DNA from: Bacteroidales bacterium | Lineage (GTDB): Bacteria; Bacteroidota; Bacteroidia; Bacteroidales; UBA932 | Direction: 5' to 3' | DNA length: 64,000 nucleotides | Assembly (NCBI GenBank): GCA_017631435.1 | Contig: JAGBTG010000034.1 | Location: 80,700 to 144,699 of the forward strand | Part shown: piece by piece, positions 17,588 to 27,342 of the stretch | How positions within the stretch are numbered: position 1 is the stretch's first letter | Layout: each line of letters begins with the position of its first letter | Made by a program: the position numbers and the translations under genes | The notes under the pieces: generated by a model | What the model saw: the letters and a program-made list of their open reading frames with translations, nothing else | Database searches by the model: none | Told to the model about the DNA's origin: nothing

Positions 17588-17712
17588 TACGTCGTCTTTT
17601 TGTACAAAACACTAAGAATCAACGCTTTAATTTTTACTCTATTTGATTTTTCTATAATCTTGTTTTTATAACTACCTAAACACCAGCCAGTTGTACAAAA
17701 AGACAACGTTAC
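17588..17712. repeat. 125-bp inverted-repeat element, copy B
   Basis: Left end ACGTCGTCTTTTTGTACAA (17589-17607) and right end TTGTACAAAAAGACAACGTT (17691-17710) face each other. The right end overlaps the stop codon of permease 2, so the element directly joins permease 2 to the ATPase gene. Confidence 0.85.
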
Positions 17713-20039
17713 GAAATGTGTTTGACTGGATTTTCCGAGGCGGCAGCCAGGCAGTTGAGTACAACTGTGGCAAGAATCAGCAGCGTGACGGAAACCACCC
17801 CAGCGGCAAAAATCCAGAAGCTCAAGGAAACCTTTTGGGGGAACATCTGCAGGGCGGTATTGCCAACCCACCACGAGGCTGCTACACCCAACACGGCTGC
17901 AATAACCACCAGTTTGAGGATATTCTTTATGAAAAGCATCACTATCTCCCCCGCAAAAGCACCGTTTATCTTGCGGATTGCCATCTCGGAACTGCGGCGC
18001 TGAATCTCATCCCTGATGTATCCTATAAGCCCCATAAGGGAGATGAGCAGTGAAACAAGTCCGCCTATCAATATTGCATCCTTCATTTTCCTGATATCCG
18101 CAAACTCCTCCAGCATCCCCTCTTCATAAGAGGCAATTGTCAAAGTTTTGTCGGGAAGAAGATCCTCCAGAAATCCCTGCAAAGAGGCAATCACATTGGC
18201 ATCCATCCGGGAAAGTTTCACCACCACAAATGAAAGGGTCATATCGTTCCACCCCTGCCCTGCACCAAAAGTGGCACTCGGCCTATCATCTACATAAACG
18301 GCACCTATCTTGTAATCCTCATAAACTCCGCAAATTGTAAAAATGTCATCCTTGTGCTGGCTGTGCTGGGTAAAAATCACCCCCTTGCCAATGGCCCCGT
18401 CAGACCAGTCTTCAAACTGCTGCATCTTCTCCACAAACTTCCGGCTCACAGCCACCTCCTTTGGAGCAATCGGCTCACGCCCCTCAATATACTCAAATCC
18501 AAACAGTTCTGCAGTTCCCTCAGAAGCATTGTACCTGTCTGCAATATTGAACAGTTCCTTCTCGGCCCCAGGGAGGTACACATTGTTTCCCGACGATCCG
18601 TTTAACGGAATTTCACTCATCACCTCACAGCCAGCCACCTCAGACCTCTTGAGCAGCTCCTCCTGAACCCTGAAAAAGTCATCGGATTTGGCTCCCGGCA
18701 TGAACACAACAAGCAGATTGTCATACTCATACCCCATCTCCTCATTAAGCATCACATTATACTGCCTCCCAAAAATGAGAAGAATACAAACCAGAAAAAT
18801 TGTAAAAGTGAATTGGAGTGAAAGGAACACCAGTTTCCATCTCCTTTTTGTCTCCTTGTAGTTACGGAAAGCTGCAGCAACAGGAATTCCGGTAAAAATT
18901 CTTGCAGGTATGAGGCCTGCCACCAGCAGTACAACTGCACAAACCGCAACAGATGCCAGCACCGAATACACATTAAACAGCGATGCCAACGGAACTCCCA
19001 ACAGGTTCTCAATTGTCCCCTGCATTGTAAAAACAATTGCAACTGCCAGCACCACCGAAATCCCCAGATTCTGTGCCGCTTCCTTAACCACAAGCCCAAT
19101 GATGCTTCCGCTCCCGGCACCATAACACTTCCTCACACCCACCTCTTTAGACCTCTGCACAACAGAAGAGACAGTATTGAGCACATAGTTTACACAAGCC
19201 GCCGAAATTAGGAGCAAAGCCACCAATGAAAGCATAAGCACCATATTCCTGTTTGTCCTGTTCCACAGATGCTGCTTGTCTGCCCTCTCCAGGAAATACC
19301 ACAGCTTGAGCCCCGACTCCTCCAGCTGCTCCATAGGCTGGTTCTTCACCTGCATAGCATGAATGGCATCCTTAAGAGATTCAGGATCAACACCTTCCTG
19401 CAATTTCACAAAACCATAATAACGGTCATTACCCAACCAGTTTTCAGTGCTGTTTTTGGCATAAGTAGGCATACTCAACAAAATATCAATCGTAGCAAAA
19501 GTGGAATTGCGGGGAAAATCCTCATACACCCCCTCAATGGCAAACTTTGCCTTAGGAAGTGATTCATTGTATATTGTCTTCCCGACAGCTTCTTCCACAC
19601 CTCCCAACTTCTGGGCAAACGAACGGGAAACCATCACCTTTCCCCACTCCGAGAAAATCTTATGGGGATCTCCGCTGTAAATCTCCCTTGTGAAAATATC
19701 AAAGAAACTTGTATCAGCCAACAGCTGATTGGCTGTAAGTTTGTTGTTCTCTTCTGTATAAAATGTCTTGTTGTCAAATACTGGAGTTACCCTGGTTGCT
19801 ACCTCAACGCCCGGCACAAACTCCTTGAATCCCGGAGCCACCGCTCCACTCACCTGCCCTGCGCTCAACGGTTCCTCATTCTGCCTTATCGCACCTGTCA
19901 TTATGCGGTAAACCCTCTCCCTATTCTCATAATAGCCGTCATACTGCAATTCAAAACACACCTTTGCTATAAGCACAACTCCCACTGCAAGCCCCAAAGC
20001 CAACGAAATAATTTTTACAATGTCCCTTTTAAGTTTCAT
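17709..20039 (-). CDS. FtsX/MacB-type ABC permease 2, first gene of the second sigma-54 unit
   Basis: 776 residues. N-terminal helix at residues ~10-28, MacB-like periplasmic domain, three helices (~275-390), a second helix near 410, a second periplasmic domain, and three C-terminal helices, with RRSSEMAIRKINGAFAGEIVMLF before the last pair. It begins a transcription unit that runs through the ATPase and three more permeases to 9700. A sigma-54 promoter and an upstream palindrome precede it. Its stop codon lies within the inverted-repeat element B. Confidence 0.85.
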   Translation of the reverse strand: MKLKRDIVKIISLALGLAVGVVLIAKVCFELQYDGYYENRERVYRIMTGAIRQNEEPLSAGQVSGAVAPGFKEFVPGVEVATRVTPVFDNKTFYTEENNKLTANQLLADTSFFDIFTREIYSGDPHKIFSEWGKVMVSRSFAQKLGGVEEAVGKTIYNESLPKAKFAIEGVYEDFPRNSTFATIDILLSMPTYAKNSTENWLGNDRYYGFVKLQEGVDPESLKDAIHAMQVKNQPMEQLEESGLKLWYFLERADKQHLWNRTNRNMVLMLSLVALLLISAACVNYVLNTVSSVVQRSKEVGVRKCYGAGSGSIIGLVVKEAAQNLGISVVLAVAIVFTMQGTIENLLGVPLASLFNVYSVLASVAVCAVVLLVAGLIPARIFTGIPVAAAFRNYKETKRRWKLVFLSLQFTFTIFLVCILLIFGRQYNVMLNEEMGYEYDNLLVVFMPGAKSDDFFRVQEELLKRSEVAGCEVMSEIPLNGSSGNNVYLPGAEKELFNIADRYNASEGTAELFGFEYIEGREPIAPKEVAVSRKFVEKMQQFEDWSDGAIGKGVIFTQHSQHKDDIFTICGVYEDYKIGAVYVDDRPSATFGAGQGWNDMTLSFVVVKLSRMDANVIASLQGFLEDLLPDKTLTIASYEEGMLEEFADIRKMKDAILIGGLVSLLISLMGLIGYIRDEIQRRSSEMAIRKINGAFAGEIVMLFIKNILKLVVIAAVLGVAASWWVGNTALQMFPQKVSLSFWIFAAGVVSVTLLILATVVLNCLAAASENPVKHIS

Positions 20040-20078
20040 AAGTCAATCTTTACACATTATCCATATGCCACAAATGGA

Positions 20079-20093
20079 GCAATGGGTGTGCCA
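20079..20093 (-). promoter_or_regulatory. Sigma-54 promoter for the 20039-9700 unit
   Basis: On the minus strand the sequence reads TGGCAC-ACCCA-TTGC, an exact match to the -24/-12 consensus TGGCAC-N5-TTGC, about 40 bases before the start codon at 20039. Confidence 0.85.
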
Positions 20094-20148
20094 AAACACT
20101 CATACAACTGTTTTACAAACACTTAGCCTTAATTACCCAAAAGAAAAA

Positions 20149-20186
20149 GTGTAAAGAAACTTTACAGGTGGCAAGTTTCTTTACAC
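20149..20186. promoter_or_regulatory. Upstream activator site (shared palindrome)
   Basis: TGTAAAGAAACTTTACA (20150-20166) is a 17-bp palindrome, and a second inverted half (AAGTTTCTTTACAC) follows at 20173-20186. The identical 17-mer lies at 28822-28838. It ends 56 bases from the sigma-54 promoter, a normal place for an NtrC-type activator. Confidence 0.75.
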
Positions 20187-20223
20187 TATATTTTATTATT
20201 CAACAATATTGGCTTATGACGTT

Positions 20224-20475
20224 TCAGTCAATTGGTATTCCTTCCTGATATAGGAACTCAGGTGCTATATCAATTGTTCCGTTATTCCACGTTACGGTCC
20301 AACCATCCAATTCCATATCTGAAAAAACTCCAATATCCTTGAGAGGCAGATAAAGGGGATTCCCATCGTTCAACAAGCTTGACACATCAAATATCTTTCT
20401 GCACCCGTCGTTGAATGTAAGATATAGGGTATATCCTTCTACAATTTGAGCATCAGTAATCCAGACAAGTTTCAT
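20224..20475 (-). CDS. DUF2442 protein
   Basis: 83 residues from the ATG at 20475. The sequence (DAQIVEGYTLYLTFNDGCRKIFDVSSLL, then WTVTWNNGTIDIAPEFLY) fits the small DUF2442 family, normally encoded right after a DUF4160 protein as a two-gene module suspected of being toxin-antitoxin-like. Here the DUF4160 partner is truncated (20477-20626), so this gene may be an orphan. It lies between the two-component genes and the second sigma-54 unit. Confidence 0.75.
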   Translation of the reverse strand: MKLVWITDAQIVEGYTLYLTFNDGCRKIFDVSSLLNDGNPLYLPLKDIGVFSDMELDGWTVTWNNGTIDIAPEFLYQEGIPID

Positions 20476-20476
20476 T

Positions 20477-20626
20477 TTATTCCAAAGGTTTAATACGTTT
20501 AAACTGCTCACCTCTCCGTAACAGTTCCCAATTCTCGAGCAGCTCATTTCTATGCAACTCCAACCATTCTTCAATTAATCTTTGCGCCCTGGGCGGTAAC
20601 GAACCAGTTATTCTACCATCTACCCA
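20477..20626 (-). pseudogene. DUF4160 gene remnant
   Basis: An open stretch of 49 codons ends one base before the DUF2442 start: GRITGSLPPRAQRLIEEW, then helices with ELLENWELLRRGE and the ending IKPLE. This matches the C-terminal half of DUF4160 proteins. An in-frame TAG lies just upstream (20627-20629) and the N-terminal half, which carries the metal-type HxH motif, is missing. Confidence 0.7.
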
Positions 20627-20765
20627 CTATCCTTCAAGTGTTAAATATAGGAAAATTATAGCGTAAACAGCGTAAAAAAACACCTTACAATATGAGTAAA
20701 AAAAATGATTGTAAAAATTTACGCTATATTTCACACAGAGTTATATGAAATTTGCGGATGAATAT

Positions 20766-21977
20766 TTAAGAGAATCTTAATTTGAAAACAGTCCCCTGCT
20801 CATCGCTGCGCGAGAGGGTGAGGGAGCCGTTATGAAGGCGCATTATTTGTCGGGAAAGGGAAAGTCCTATGCCGGTACCCTCCTGTTTGGTGGTATAGAA
20901 CGGGACAAAGATCTCATCACGGCCCTCCGCGCTTATGGGGGTTCCGTTGTTGGACACCTCAATGATCACATTCTCAAGGGGATCCAGTTCTACAGAGATC
21001 TCTATGCGGGTAGCCTCTGCCTGGGCCGCATTTTTTACAAGATTTATCAGAATCTGGGCTATCTGGTTCTCGTCTGCCCAAAGGATTACATCTTCCGTTT
21101 TCTCAAGATAAACGGTTTCAACTCCCGCCTCAGAGGTATAAGGGGCCGACAATTGGAATACCCTCTCCACCAGTTCGCTCACCATGAACGATTTGCGGAT
21201 TGGTGCCGCCACACGGGTAAGGCTACGGTATGATTCCACAAAACTGAGCAACCCTTTTGATGATGCGGAGATTGTTTCAAGCCCGGAGATGTAGTTTGGA
21301 TTGAGTTTGTCCTCAACTGCACACTGGTTGAGGGTATCGCTCAGGGAGACAATTGGGGTAATGGTATTCATTATCTCGTGGGTGAGTACTCTGGTGAGTT
21401 TGTGCCAGCTCTCCTCCTGATTCTCACTCAATTGCGAGGAAATATTGCTCACCGCCACTATTTTCACATCCTTCCCCTTTATGGCAGCATACGAGGCCGA
21501 AAGGAGGATATTTACGGATGAACTTTCATTGTAATATGACGCCTTGAGGTTTTCCCCGGGCTTTACCTGCAGGAATGCATTGTAAAGCGATTCATTTATA
21601 CGCCGCACCTGCCTCAAATGGGCTATCTGCTCCATTCCCAGGAGCACTTTTGCAAAATTGTTGCAGAAAAGGACCCTGCCGCCGCTCTCTTCCACCACCA
21701 CAATTCCGGTCTGCACATTTTCAAGCATATGGGCATAGTACTCCTCCTGCTCACGGAGTTCACGCTGCCTTTTTTCATAGATTCCCCTCAGGCGGTTGAG
21801 TGTACGGTTGAGTGATGCATTGAAGAAGAGCCGCTCACGGAAACGGAAATTCACATCGTCGTTATCAAGGGAATCTAGCATGAAGGTAAGTTTCTCATTT
21901 GTCTTGCGCCACAAATAGACAGTGTACCCGAAGCACACCGCCACAGCAACAGCCAATATGAGAATCACCTCCATCAT
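20766..21977 (-). CDS. NtrY-type sensor histidine kinase
   Basis: 403 residues. One N-terminal membrane helix (residues 3-22), a coiled linker (~55-80), a PAS-like domain (~83-180), then the kinase core. The phospho-acceptor H-box is LTHEIMNTITPIVSLSD (near residue 205), the N-box NLVKNAAQAEA (near 320) and the G-boxes EGTGIGLSLSRQIM (near 375). There is almost no periplasmic part, so it probably senses a signal in or below the membrane. It lies 7 bases downstream of the NtrC-like regulator gene and should phosphorylate it. It is the last gene of the unit starting at 28722. Confidence 0.9.
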   Translation of the reverse strand: MMEVILILAVAVAVCFGYTVYLWRKTNEKLTFMLDSLDNDDVNFRFRERLFFNASLNRTLNRLRGIYEKRQRELREQEEYYAHMLENVQTGIVVVEESGGRVLFCNNFAKVLLGMEQIAHLRQVRRINESLYNAFLQVKPGENLKASYYNESSSVNILLSASYAAIKGKDVKIVAVSNISSQLSENQEESWHKLTRVLTHEIMNTITPIVSLSDTLNQCAVEDKLNPNYISGLETISASSKGLLSFVESYRSLTRVAAPIRKSFMVSELVERVFQLSAPYTSEAGVETVYLEKTEDVILWADENQIAQILINLVKNAAQAEATRIEISVELDPLENVIIEVSNNGTPISAEGRDEIFVPFYTTKQEGTGIGLSLSRQIMRLHNGSLTLSRSDEQGTVFKLRFS

Positions 21978-21984
21978 CCCCTAA

Positions 21985-23397
21985 TCAGATGTTATATTTT
22001 TTCAATTTGGAATACAAGGTAGGACGCGAGATATTCAGGGTTTTCGCCACAAGTGAGAGGTTGCCCCCACATTTCTCAACAGCAGCCCTGATGGTGCGTT
22101 CCTCCTGCATTTCAAGGGTTTCCCCATTGTACTCATGTTCCCCTTTTCCCGACAAAGATACCCCTTCTCCCAGTGACATCGGATTGCGTCCGGTTGTGGA
22201 GCTGTCGGGAAGATTGATGCTCATCTGAAGGTCCTGCAGGGTGAGTATCTCCCCCTCACTCATTATCACTGCCTTCTCCATGGCATTCTTCAGTTCCCTT
22301 ATGTTGCCGCTCCAGCGATGGAGTTTGAGGGCTGTGAGTGCCTGGGTATCAATCTGGCGCACATTCCTGCCATATTTTTGGGCATAGGTGAGCATAAAGC
22401 TGTAAGCCAGCTCCTTAATCTCGTCCATACGCTCCCTCAACGGAGGAAGTATGATGTGCATGGTGTTTATGCGGTAGTAGAGGTCTTCCCTGAACTTGCC
22501 GTCGCGGATCATCTGCTCCAGGTCCATGTTTGTGGCGCAGATAAGGCGTATATCTATTGGTATCTGCCTGGTGTCACCAACCTTTGTTATGCACCTGTTC
22601 TGCAAAACCCTCAGGAGCTTGCCCTGCAGGTGAAGCGGTATGTTTCCTATCTCATCCAGGAACAGCGTACCGCCGTTGGCCTGCTCAAATTTTCCTGTAT
22701 GGTCTGCATGAGCATCGGTGAAGGCCCCTTTTACATGACCGAACAGTTCGCTCTCAAAAAGGGTTTCCGTAAGGGCCCCCACATCCACACTTACCATCTG
22801 CTGTCCGCTCCTGTTGCTGCTGCGGTGAATTTCACCGGCCAGCACATCCTTACCGGTTCCGTTTTCTCCGGTTATCAGTACCGTAGCATCCGTTGGGGCA
22901 ATCTTCTCTACCGTTTTGCGGATTGATAGCATCTGCGGCGATTCTCCCCAAATCATTTTGCTTGGAAGAAGAGACGATTGCCGTGAGTTATGTTTATCCT
23001 CCTGGGCATTCTTTTGAATTGCCTTGCCAAGGATCTCCACCAGCTTGGCATTATCCCACGGTTTTACTACAAAATCAAACGCACCGCGCTTCATCCCCTC
23101 CACAGCCAACTGGATATCTGCATACGCTGTAAACAGAACTACCTCTGTTTGAGGAAAATACTTCTTCAGCTCCGCCAACCAGAACAATCCTTCATTTCCG
23201 GTATTTATATCTGTATGGAAATTCATGTCCAACAGTACCGCATTTGGTTTGAACTCGTTCATCCTGGCCATAAGTTCCTTTGGCGACGCTATCAGCTCCA
23301 CCTGCGTAAAATGCAAAGGGAGAAGCACCTTCAGTGCCCCCCTTATCCCTGCATTGTCATCAACTACAAGTATTTTTCCTTTTGTTTTTGTTGCCAT
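21985..23397 (-). CDS. NtrC-family sigma-54 response regulator
   Basis: 470 residues from ATG 23397; the longer frame adds only MYICITV. Receiver domain with phospho-aspartate in VLLDMNF (about residue 52), AAA+ domain with Walker A GENGTGKD (near 175), a sigma-54-contacting loop that reads GAFTDA instead of the classic GAFTGA, Walker B GGTLFLDEIG, and a C-terminal Fis-type helix-turn-helix (GGNLSLVAKTLNISRPTLYSKLKK). It should activate sigma-54 promoters by binding upstream palindromes. Two such promoters in this locus carry the same 17-bp palindrome, so this protein is the best candidate to bind it. Confidence 0.95.
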   Translation of the reverse strand: MATKTKGKILVVDDNAGIRGALKVLLPLHFTQVELIASPKELMARMNEFKPNAVLLDMNFHTDINTGNEGLFWLAELKKYFPQTEVVLFTAYADIQLAVEGMKRGAFDFVVKPWDNAKLVEILGKAIQKNAQEDKHNSRQSSLLPSKMIWGESPQMLSIRKTVEKIAPTDATVLITGENGTGKDVLAGEIHRSSNRSGQQMVSVDVGALTETLFESELFGHVKGAFTDAHADHTGKFEQANGGTLFLDEIGNIPLHLQGKLLRVLQNRCITKVGDTRQIPIDIRLICATNMDLEQMIRDGKFREDLYYRINTMHIILPPLRERMDEIKELAYSFMLTYAQKYGRNVRQIDTQALTALKLHRWSGNIRELKNAMEKAVIMSEGEILTLQDLQMSINLPDSSTTGRNPMSLGEGVSLSGKGEHEYNGETLEMQEERTIRAAVEKCGGNLSLVAKTLNISRPTLYSKLKKYNI

Positions 23398-23420
23398 AAC
23401 TGTTATGCAAATATACAATT

Positions 23421-23520
23421 TTTGCCCCGTGGGACGACGTCCTAATGGGCACTTTTTATTTCCACTTTATGTTCCGCACACAATTTTGCCCACTGGGACG
23501 ACGTCCCAATGGGCAAAATT
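23421..23520. repeat. Two ~35-40 bp palindromes inside the operon
   Basis: Both copies (23421-23452 and 23482-23520) have the centre GGGACGACGTCC flanked by GCCC.../...GGGC and AT tails. The second is a near-perfect 39-bp palindrome with arms starting AATTTTGCCC. They lie between permease 1 and the response regulator and can form strong hairpins from either strand, so they may reduce downstream transcription or protect mRNA. Confidence 0.75.
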
Positions 23521-23521
23521 G

Positions 23522-25915
23522 CTATATACTGCGCATCACCTCCACCGGATTCTCTCCCGCGGCTCTCCAGGAGCGGAGGGTTACCAACGCAACTGTTGCA
23601 GCAAGTACAACAACCAAAGCGGCAATGAATATCCACCACGGCATGGCTATGCGGTTGGCAAACTGCTCCAGCCAGCGTATCACAATCAGCCAGGCTACAG
23701 GTGCAGCAACAACAAAGCTCACCAGAACAAGGCCAACATACTGGTTGTTGAGCAACCCTACAAGCTGGCCTCTCTCTGCTCCATACACTTTTCGTATAGC
23801 TATTTCGCTACGGCGGTGCTGGGTCTCAAACATCACTATTCCAAAGACTCCCATCAGGGCAATTACAACTGCCAACAGGGCAAAGAGGCCAACAATAATG
23901 GTAGACTTCTTTGTTGAGTTGTACATGTTCTCCACCTTTTCATTGAAGAATTTCACATCCGGATCGTCACTGCCGGGGGCAAACTCCTGCACCAGTTCCT
24001 TCACATAAGCAGCAAAGGCCTTTATATCTGCACCTTCCACCAGGCGGACATAAAAAGTGGACAACCCCTTACGGGCACATATCAGAGCAACATAAATATC
24101 CTCTTCGCTTACGGAATTGAGTCTGAAATCCTCCATTACTCCGCACACCTTGAGCCTTTCCATCTCATACCCTACGGGAATTCCCATATCCCTGTGCAGC
24201 CTCCCGCTCAGAAGCATCTCGCCGCGCTGTGCCGACTGCTGTGTAAACCCTTCTCCCCCAACTATCTCTATTCCAAAGAACTCTGGCATATTCCACATCA
24301 CGTACCACGCATTCATGGTATAGTCTTTCCCCTCATATTTTCTGCCCCACCTGCTGCTTGGAGATGTAAGGGGACTCCCAGTTGCAGTCACCTGAGCAAC
24401 ATCGGGATACTGCTGCAATCTCTCCACCACAGTTTCCCCTTTTGGCCTCAGGCTATACGAGGTAAAAGCAAGTATGTTCTCACTGTCAAGCCCCATGTCA
24501 TAATTTATCATGTACCTGTACTGCATGAAAAACGAAGCGGCCACAATTATTAGCACAATGGCCACCACAAACTGCACACCGGCAAGAACTGTCCTCATCA
24601 TTCTTCCCGACAGCGAACCGGCATATTTTCCCCCTACAGCCAAAGATGCATTGAATCCGGTAATATGGTAGGCCGGGTATACGGCTGACACCACTGCCAG
24701 AAGAAGCATCAGAGCAAGGATTATTGCAATTACAGGAAAATTGTCGGGAAGAGAAAGCGAACAGGTAACATACTCCATGAGGAAACCTCCCTGGAGGGCC
24801 ATGATGACTCCCATTGCCAGAACAAAAGATACAAGGACCAATCCTATTGCCTCAAAAAGGAAACTGCGCCTGAGGATTCCTTGCCCTGCTCCGAATACCT
24901 TGCAGATATTCACTGAGCGCATCCTTACCGGAACCAAAGCCATAAAGAAGTTGACAAAATTGATGAAGGCAATGATTACAATTGCAAGCGCTATGGCAGA
25001 AAGTGTAATTACTGTAGATTTTGTACCGTTTTCATAGTTGCCATCAAAAAAAGTTCCTTCATAGTACATTTTGTCAAGCCTTACCAGCCTTATAGGCAAT
25101 ATTTCATCCCCTTCAGCAAAAATTTCCTCGTCGGGATACTCAACTTTCCATTTTTCGGCCTCCTGCAGCTGCCATGCGGCATATTTGTCCATCCAGATTT
25201 TCCTGAACAGTTCTGTGTCCGCACCCTTCTTGAACTTTACAAAGTTGCTGTAGTTCCAGTTGTTGTTCTCCGTTCCGTCAGTGCAGTGGTCATCCCTGAA
25301 AATATGGTGGTCATACAGGAAGGTATTTTTTGGAAAGTTCTTGAATATGGCCACTACGGTACAAGGTTTTTCTGGAACCATATTGTTGTTCATTTGACCA
25401 CCCTCGTAATAAAGCTGATCCCCAATTCCCACCTGTGCAATCTGGGCAGCAGACTCTGAAACAACAATGGTATTGGGCTCCGCCATCCTTGACGCATCAC
25501 CTGCAACAATCTCAAAGCCAAATACCTCTAAACCGCTTATGGAGATATTGTAGGTACCAAGTGCAAGTTTCTGGAAATCCCCCTGCTCCTTTTTGCTCCA
25601 TATTCTTTGCGGTGATGCATAACTTTTGAAATGGGTAAATGCAACTGCTTCCGGATGGGCCTGGACGCTCTCCAACGATATTGGTGTAGGAGATGACTCG
25701 CTCCACTGCTCATCCTCACCACCCAAAGTACCATCCCACAGCGCCGAAATCATATACACCTGGTCCGCATCCTCCAACGGCCTGTTATAAGTAACCGAAT
25801 ACCACACCTGCGCGGCAATTATGTAAAACGCCACAAACGCCATTGTGAGCCCCAGTATATTCAACACCCCCGCCACCTTGTAGCGCCTGAGTGTCATCAA
25901 AAAATTCTTCAACAT
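23522..25915 (-). CDS. FtsX/MacB-type ABC permease 1 of the sigma-54 locus
   Basis: 797 residues. N-terminal helix VLNILGLTMAFVAFYIIAAQVWYSV, MacB-like periplasmic domain, helices near 285-300, 345-365 and 390-415, a second periplasmic domain, and three C-terminal helices preceded by HRRSEIAIRKVYGAERGQLVGLL. It is encoded in the same unit as the TolC- and HlyD-type genes, after element C, and before the two-component genes. It lacks its own ATPase and may use the one at 16891. Substrate unknown: families of this layout export lipoproteins, peptides or toxic compounds. Confidence 0.85.
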   Translation of the reverse strand: MLKNFLMTLRRYKVAGVLNILGLTMAFVAFYIIAAQVWYSVTYNRPLEDADQVYMISALWDGTLGGEDEQWSESSPTPISLESVQAHPEAVAFTHFKSYASPQRIWSKKEQGDFQKLALGTYNISISGLEVFGFEIVAGDASRMAEPNTIVVSESAAQIAQVGIGDQLYYEGGQMNNNMVPEKPCTVVAIFKNFPKNTFLYDHHIFRDDHCTDGTENNNWNYSNFVKFKKGADTELFRKIWMDKYAAWQLQEAEKWKVEYPDEEIFAEGDEILPIRLVRLDKMYYEGTFFDGNYENGTKSTVITLSAIALAIVIIAFINFVNFFMALVPVRMRSVNICKVFGAGQGILRRSFLFEAIGLVLVSFVLAMGVIMALQGGFLMEYVTCSLSLPDNFPVIAIILALMLLLAVVSAVYPAYHITGFNASLAVGGKYAGSLSGRMMRTVLAGVQFVVAIVLIIVAASFFMQYRYMINYDMGLDSENILAFTSYSLRPKGETVVERLQQYPDVAQVTATGSPLTSPSSRWGRKYEGKDYTMNAWYVMWNMPEFFGIEIVGGEGFTQQSAQRGEMLLSGRLHRDMGIPVGYEMERLKVCGVMEDFRLNSVSEEDIYVALICARKGLSTFYVRLVEGADIKAFAAYVKELVQEFAPGSDDPDVKFFNEKVENMYNSTKKSTIIVGLFALLAVVIALMGVFGIVMFETQHRRSEIAIRKVYGAERGQLVGLLNNQYVGLVLVSFVVAAPVAWLIVIRWLEQFANRIAMPWWIFIAALVVVLAATVALVTLRSWRAAGENPVEVMRSI

Positions 25916-25927
25916 ACCTCTTTTATT

Positions 25928-26054
25928 GTAACGTCGTCTTTTTGTACAAATCGCTGTGCCTCAACACCTTAAAAATCACCTTTATTGAATTTTGCATAAA
26001 TCCAAGTTTGTAAACCTTTATAAATCAGAGAATTGTACAAAAAGACGACGTAAC
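25928..26054. repeat. 125-bp inverted-repeat element, copy C
   Basis: Both ends carry the complete repeat (core GTCGTCTTTTTGTACAA at 25933-25949, inverted at 26033-26049), identical over 22 bases. It fills the gap between the HlyD-type gene and permease 1. Confidence 0.9.
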
Positions 26055-26055
26055 T

Positions 26056-27312
26056 TTAAAACAGCAATACTTCGTTGTCACCAAAATTGTCATAACCGCT
26101 AACCACTACCCGTTCTCCAGGCTCCAGGCCTTCAAGCACCTCGTAGTACTGAGGGTTCTGGCGGCCTATACGGATGTTGCGCTTAACGGCGCGGGTACCA
26201 TCCTCAGAGACAACGTAGATCCAGCGGCCGCCGGTTTTCTGGTAGAAGGTACCGCGGGGGATCATCACAGCCTCCTCAGGCTGGCCAAGTTGCAGGTTCA
26301 GGTAATAGGTCTGGCCGGTGCGGATATTCGCAGGCTGCTCTCCGTTGAACTTGAAATCGGTCTTGAACTTGCCGTCACGAACCTCTGGATACACTTTGCG
26401 TATAACAGTTTCATAAGACTCATCCTGCCTCTCAAACCGGGCTTGCAAACCGGCAACCACACGGTCTATATAATGCTCATCCACAAACGCCTCAATCTTA
26501 TAGGAATCCAGATTGTTTATCTGGCCAATCTTAACACCTGCCGCAATGCTCTGTCCAAGGGCCACATCCAGCAACCCAAGCTCGCCATCAATAGGAGCCT
26601 TAATGGTAAGGTTATCCTTACGCTTGCGGATCATCCTCATATTCAGGCGCATATTGGCCAGGCTCTCCTCCATCTGGTGAATCTCCACCGCACGGTAAAG
26701 GCTGTCTTGCTTGGCACGGGTCTCCACAAGGGCCAGACGGTCAGTAGCGAGCATATAATCCTCCTCAGCCTTGAGCCACTCCTCGCGCGAAATAAGCTTC
26801 TCGGCAAACAGTTCTCGTGCACTCTCATAAGCCCTCTTGGAACGTCTCACCTCCACCCTCAACTGCAGCATCTCCTGCTTCACACTCAGTTTCTGCTGCT
26901 CCATGGAGATCATGGTATTGCGCAACAGGTTCTCCTTCTCAGCCAGTTCCGCCTCAGAGTTAAGAATCTGAAGATCAAGGCTCTCATTACTCAAAATCAC
27001 AATCACATCCCCCTTTGAAACCTTAGATCCCTCCTCAGTTACAATCTCCTGCACGACACCACCCTCAAGAGGGGAAATCTGAATTGTTGTCATAGGCTGC
27101 ACCTGACCGGTAACCCTGATATAATCATTGAATTCCCCCTGGGCAACAGTACCCAACGAGAGGGTATCCCCATTCACCCGCAAAGTGCTGGAATTGTCCC
27201 TGAGCACCAGCCAGAGCACAAAAGCAACCACAAACGCACCCATCCAATACGGCAGCGCCCTCCTTGTAAATGCCGCCGCCAAACCTTTTTTCTTCTCAAT
27301 AATTTTATCCAT
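26056..27312 (-). CDS. HlyD/MacA-type periplasmic adaptor
   Basis: 418 residues. It links an inner-membrane transporter to the outer-membrane channel. One N-terminal membrane helix (about residues 20-38), a barrel-sandwich half starting QISPLEGGVVQEIVTEEGSKVSKGDVIVIL (~80-110), a long coiled-coil hairpin (~115-225), the second half IKAPIDGELGLLDVALGQSIAAG (~235-258), and beta-barrel and membrane-proximal domains ending in GLEPGERVVVSGYDNF. Length is normal. It lies 30 bases after the TolC-type gene and before a permease, giving the usual tripartite set. Confidence 0.95.
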   Translation of the reverse strand: MDKIIEKKKGLAAAFTRRALPYWMGAFVVAFVLWLVLRDNSSTLRVNGDTLSLGTVAQGEFNDYIRVTGQVQPMTTIQISPLEGGVVQEIVTEEGSKVSKGDVIVILSNESLDLQILNSEAELAEKENLLRNTMISMEQQKLSVKQEMLQLRVEVRRSKRAYESARELFAEKLISREEWLKAEEDYMLATDRLALVETRAKQDSLYRAVEIHQMEESLANMRLNMRMIRKRKDNLTIKAPIDGELGLLDVALGQSIAAGVKIGQINNLDSYKIEAFVDEHYIDRVVAGLQARFERQDESYETVIRKVYPEVRDGKFKTDFKFNGEQPANIRTGQTYYLNLQLGQPEEAVMIPRGTFYQKTGGRWIYVVSEDGTRAVKRNIRIGRQNPQYYEVLEGLEPGERVVVSGYDNFGDNEVLLF

Positions 27313-27342
27313 ATCTGTAATTTTTATTTTCTTCCCGACAAT

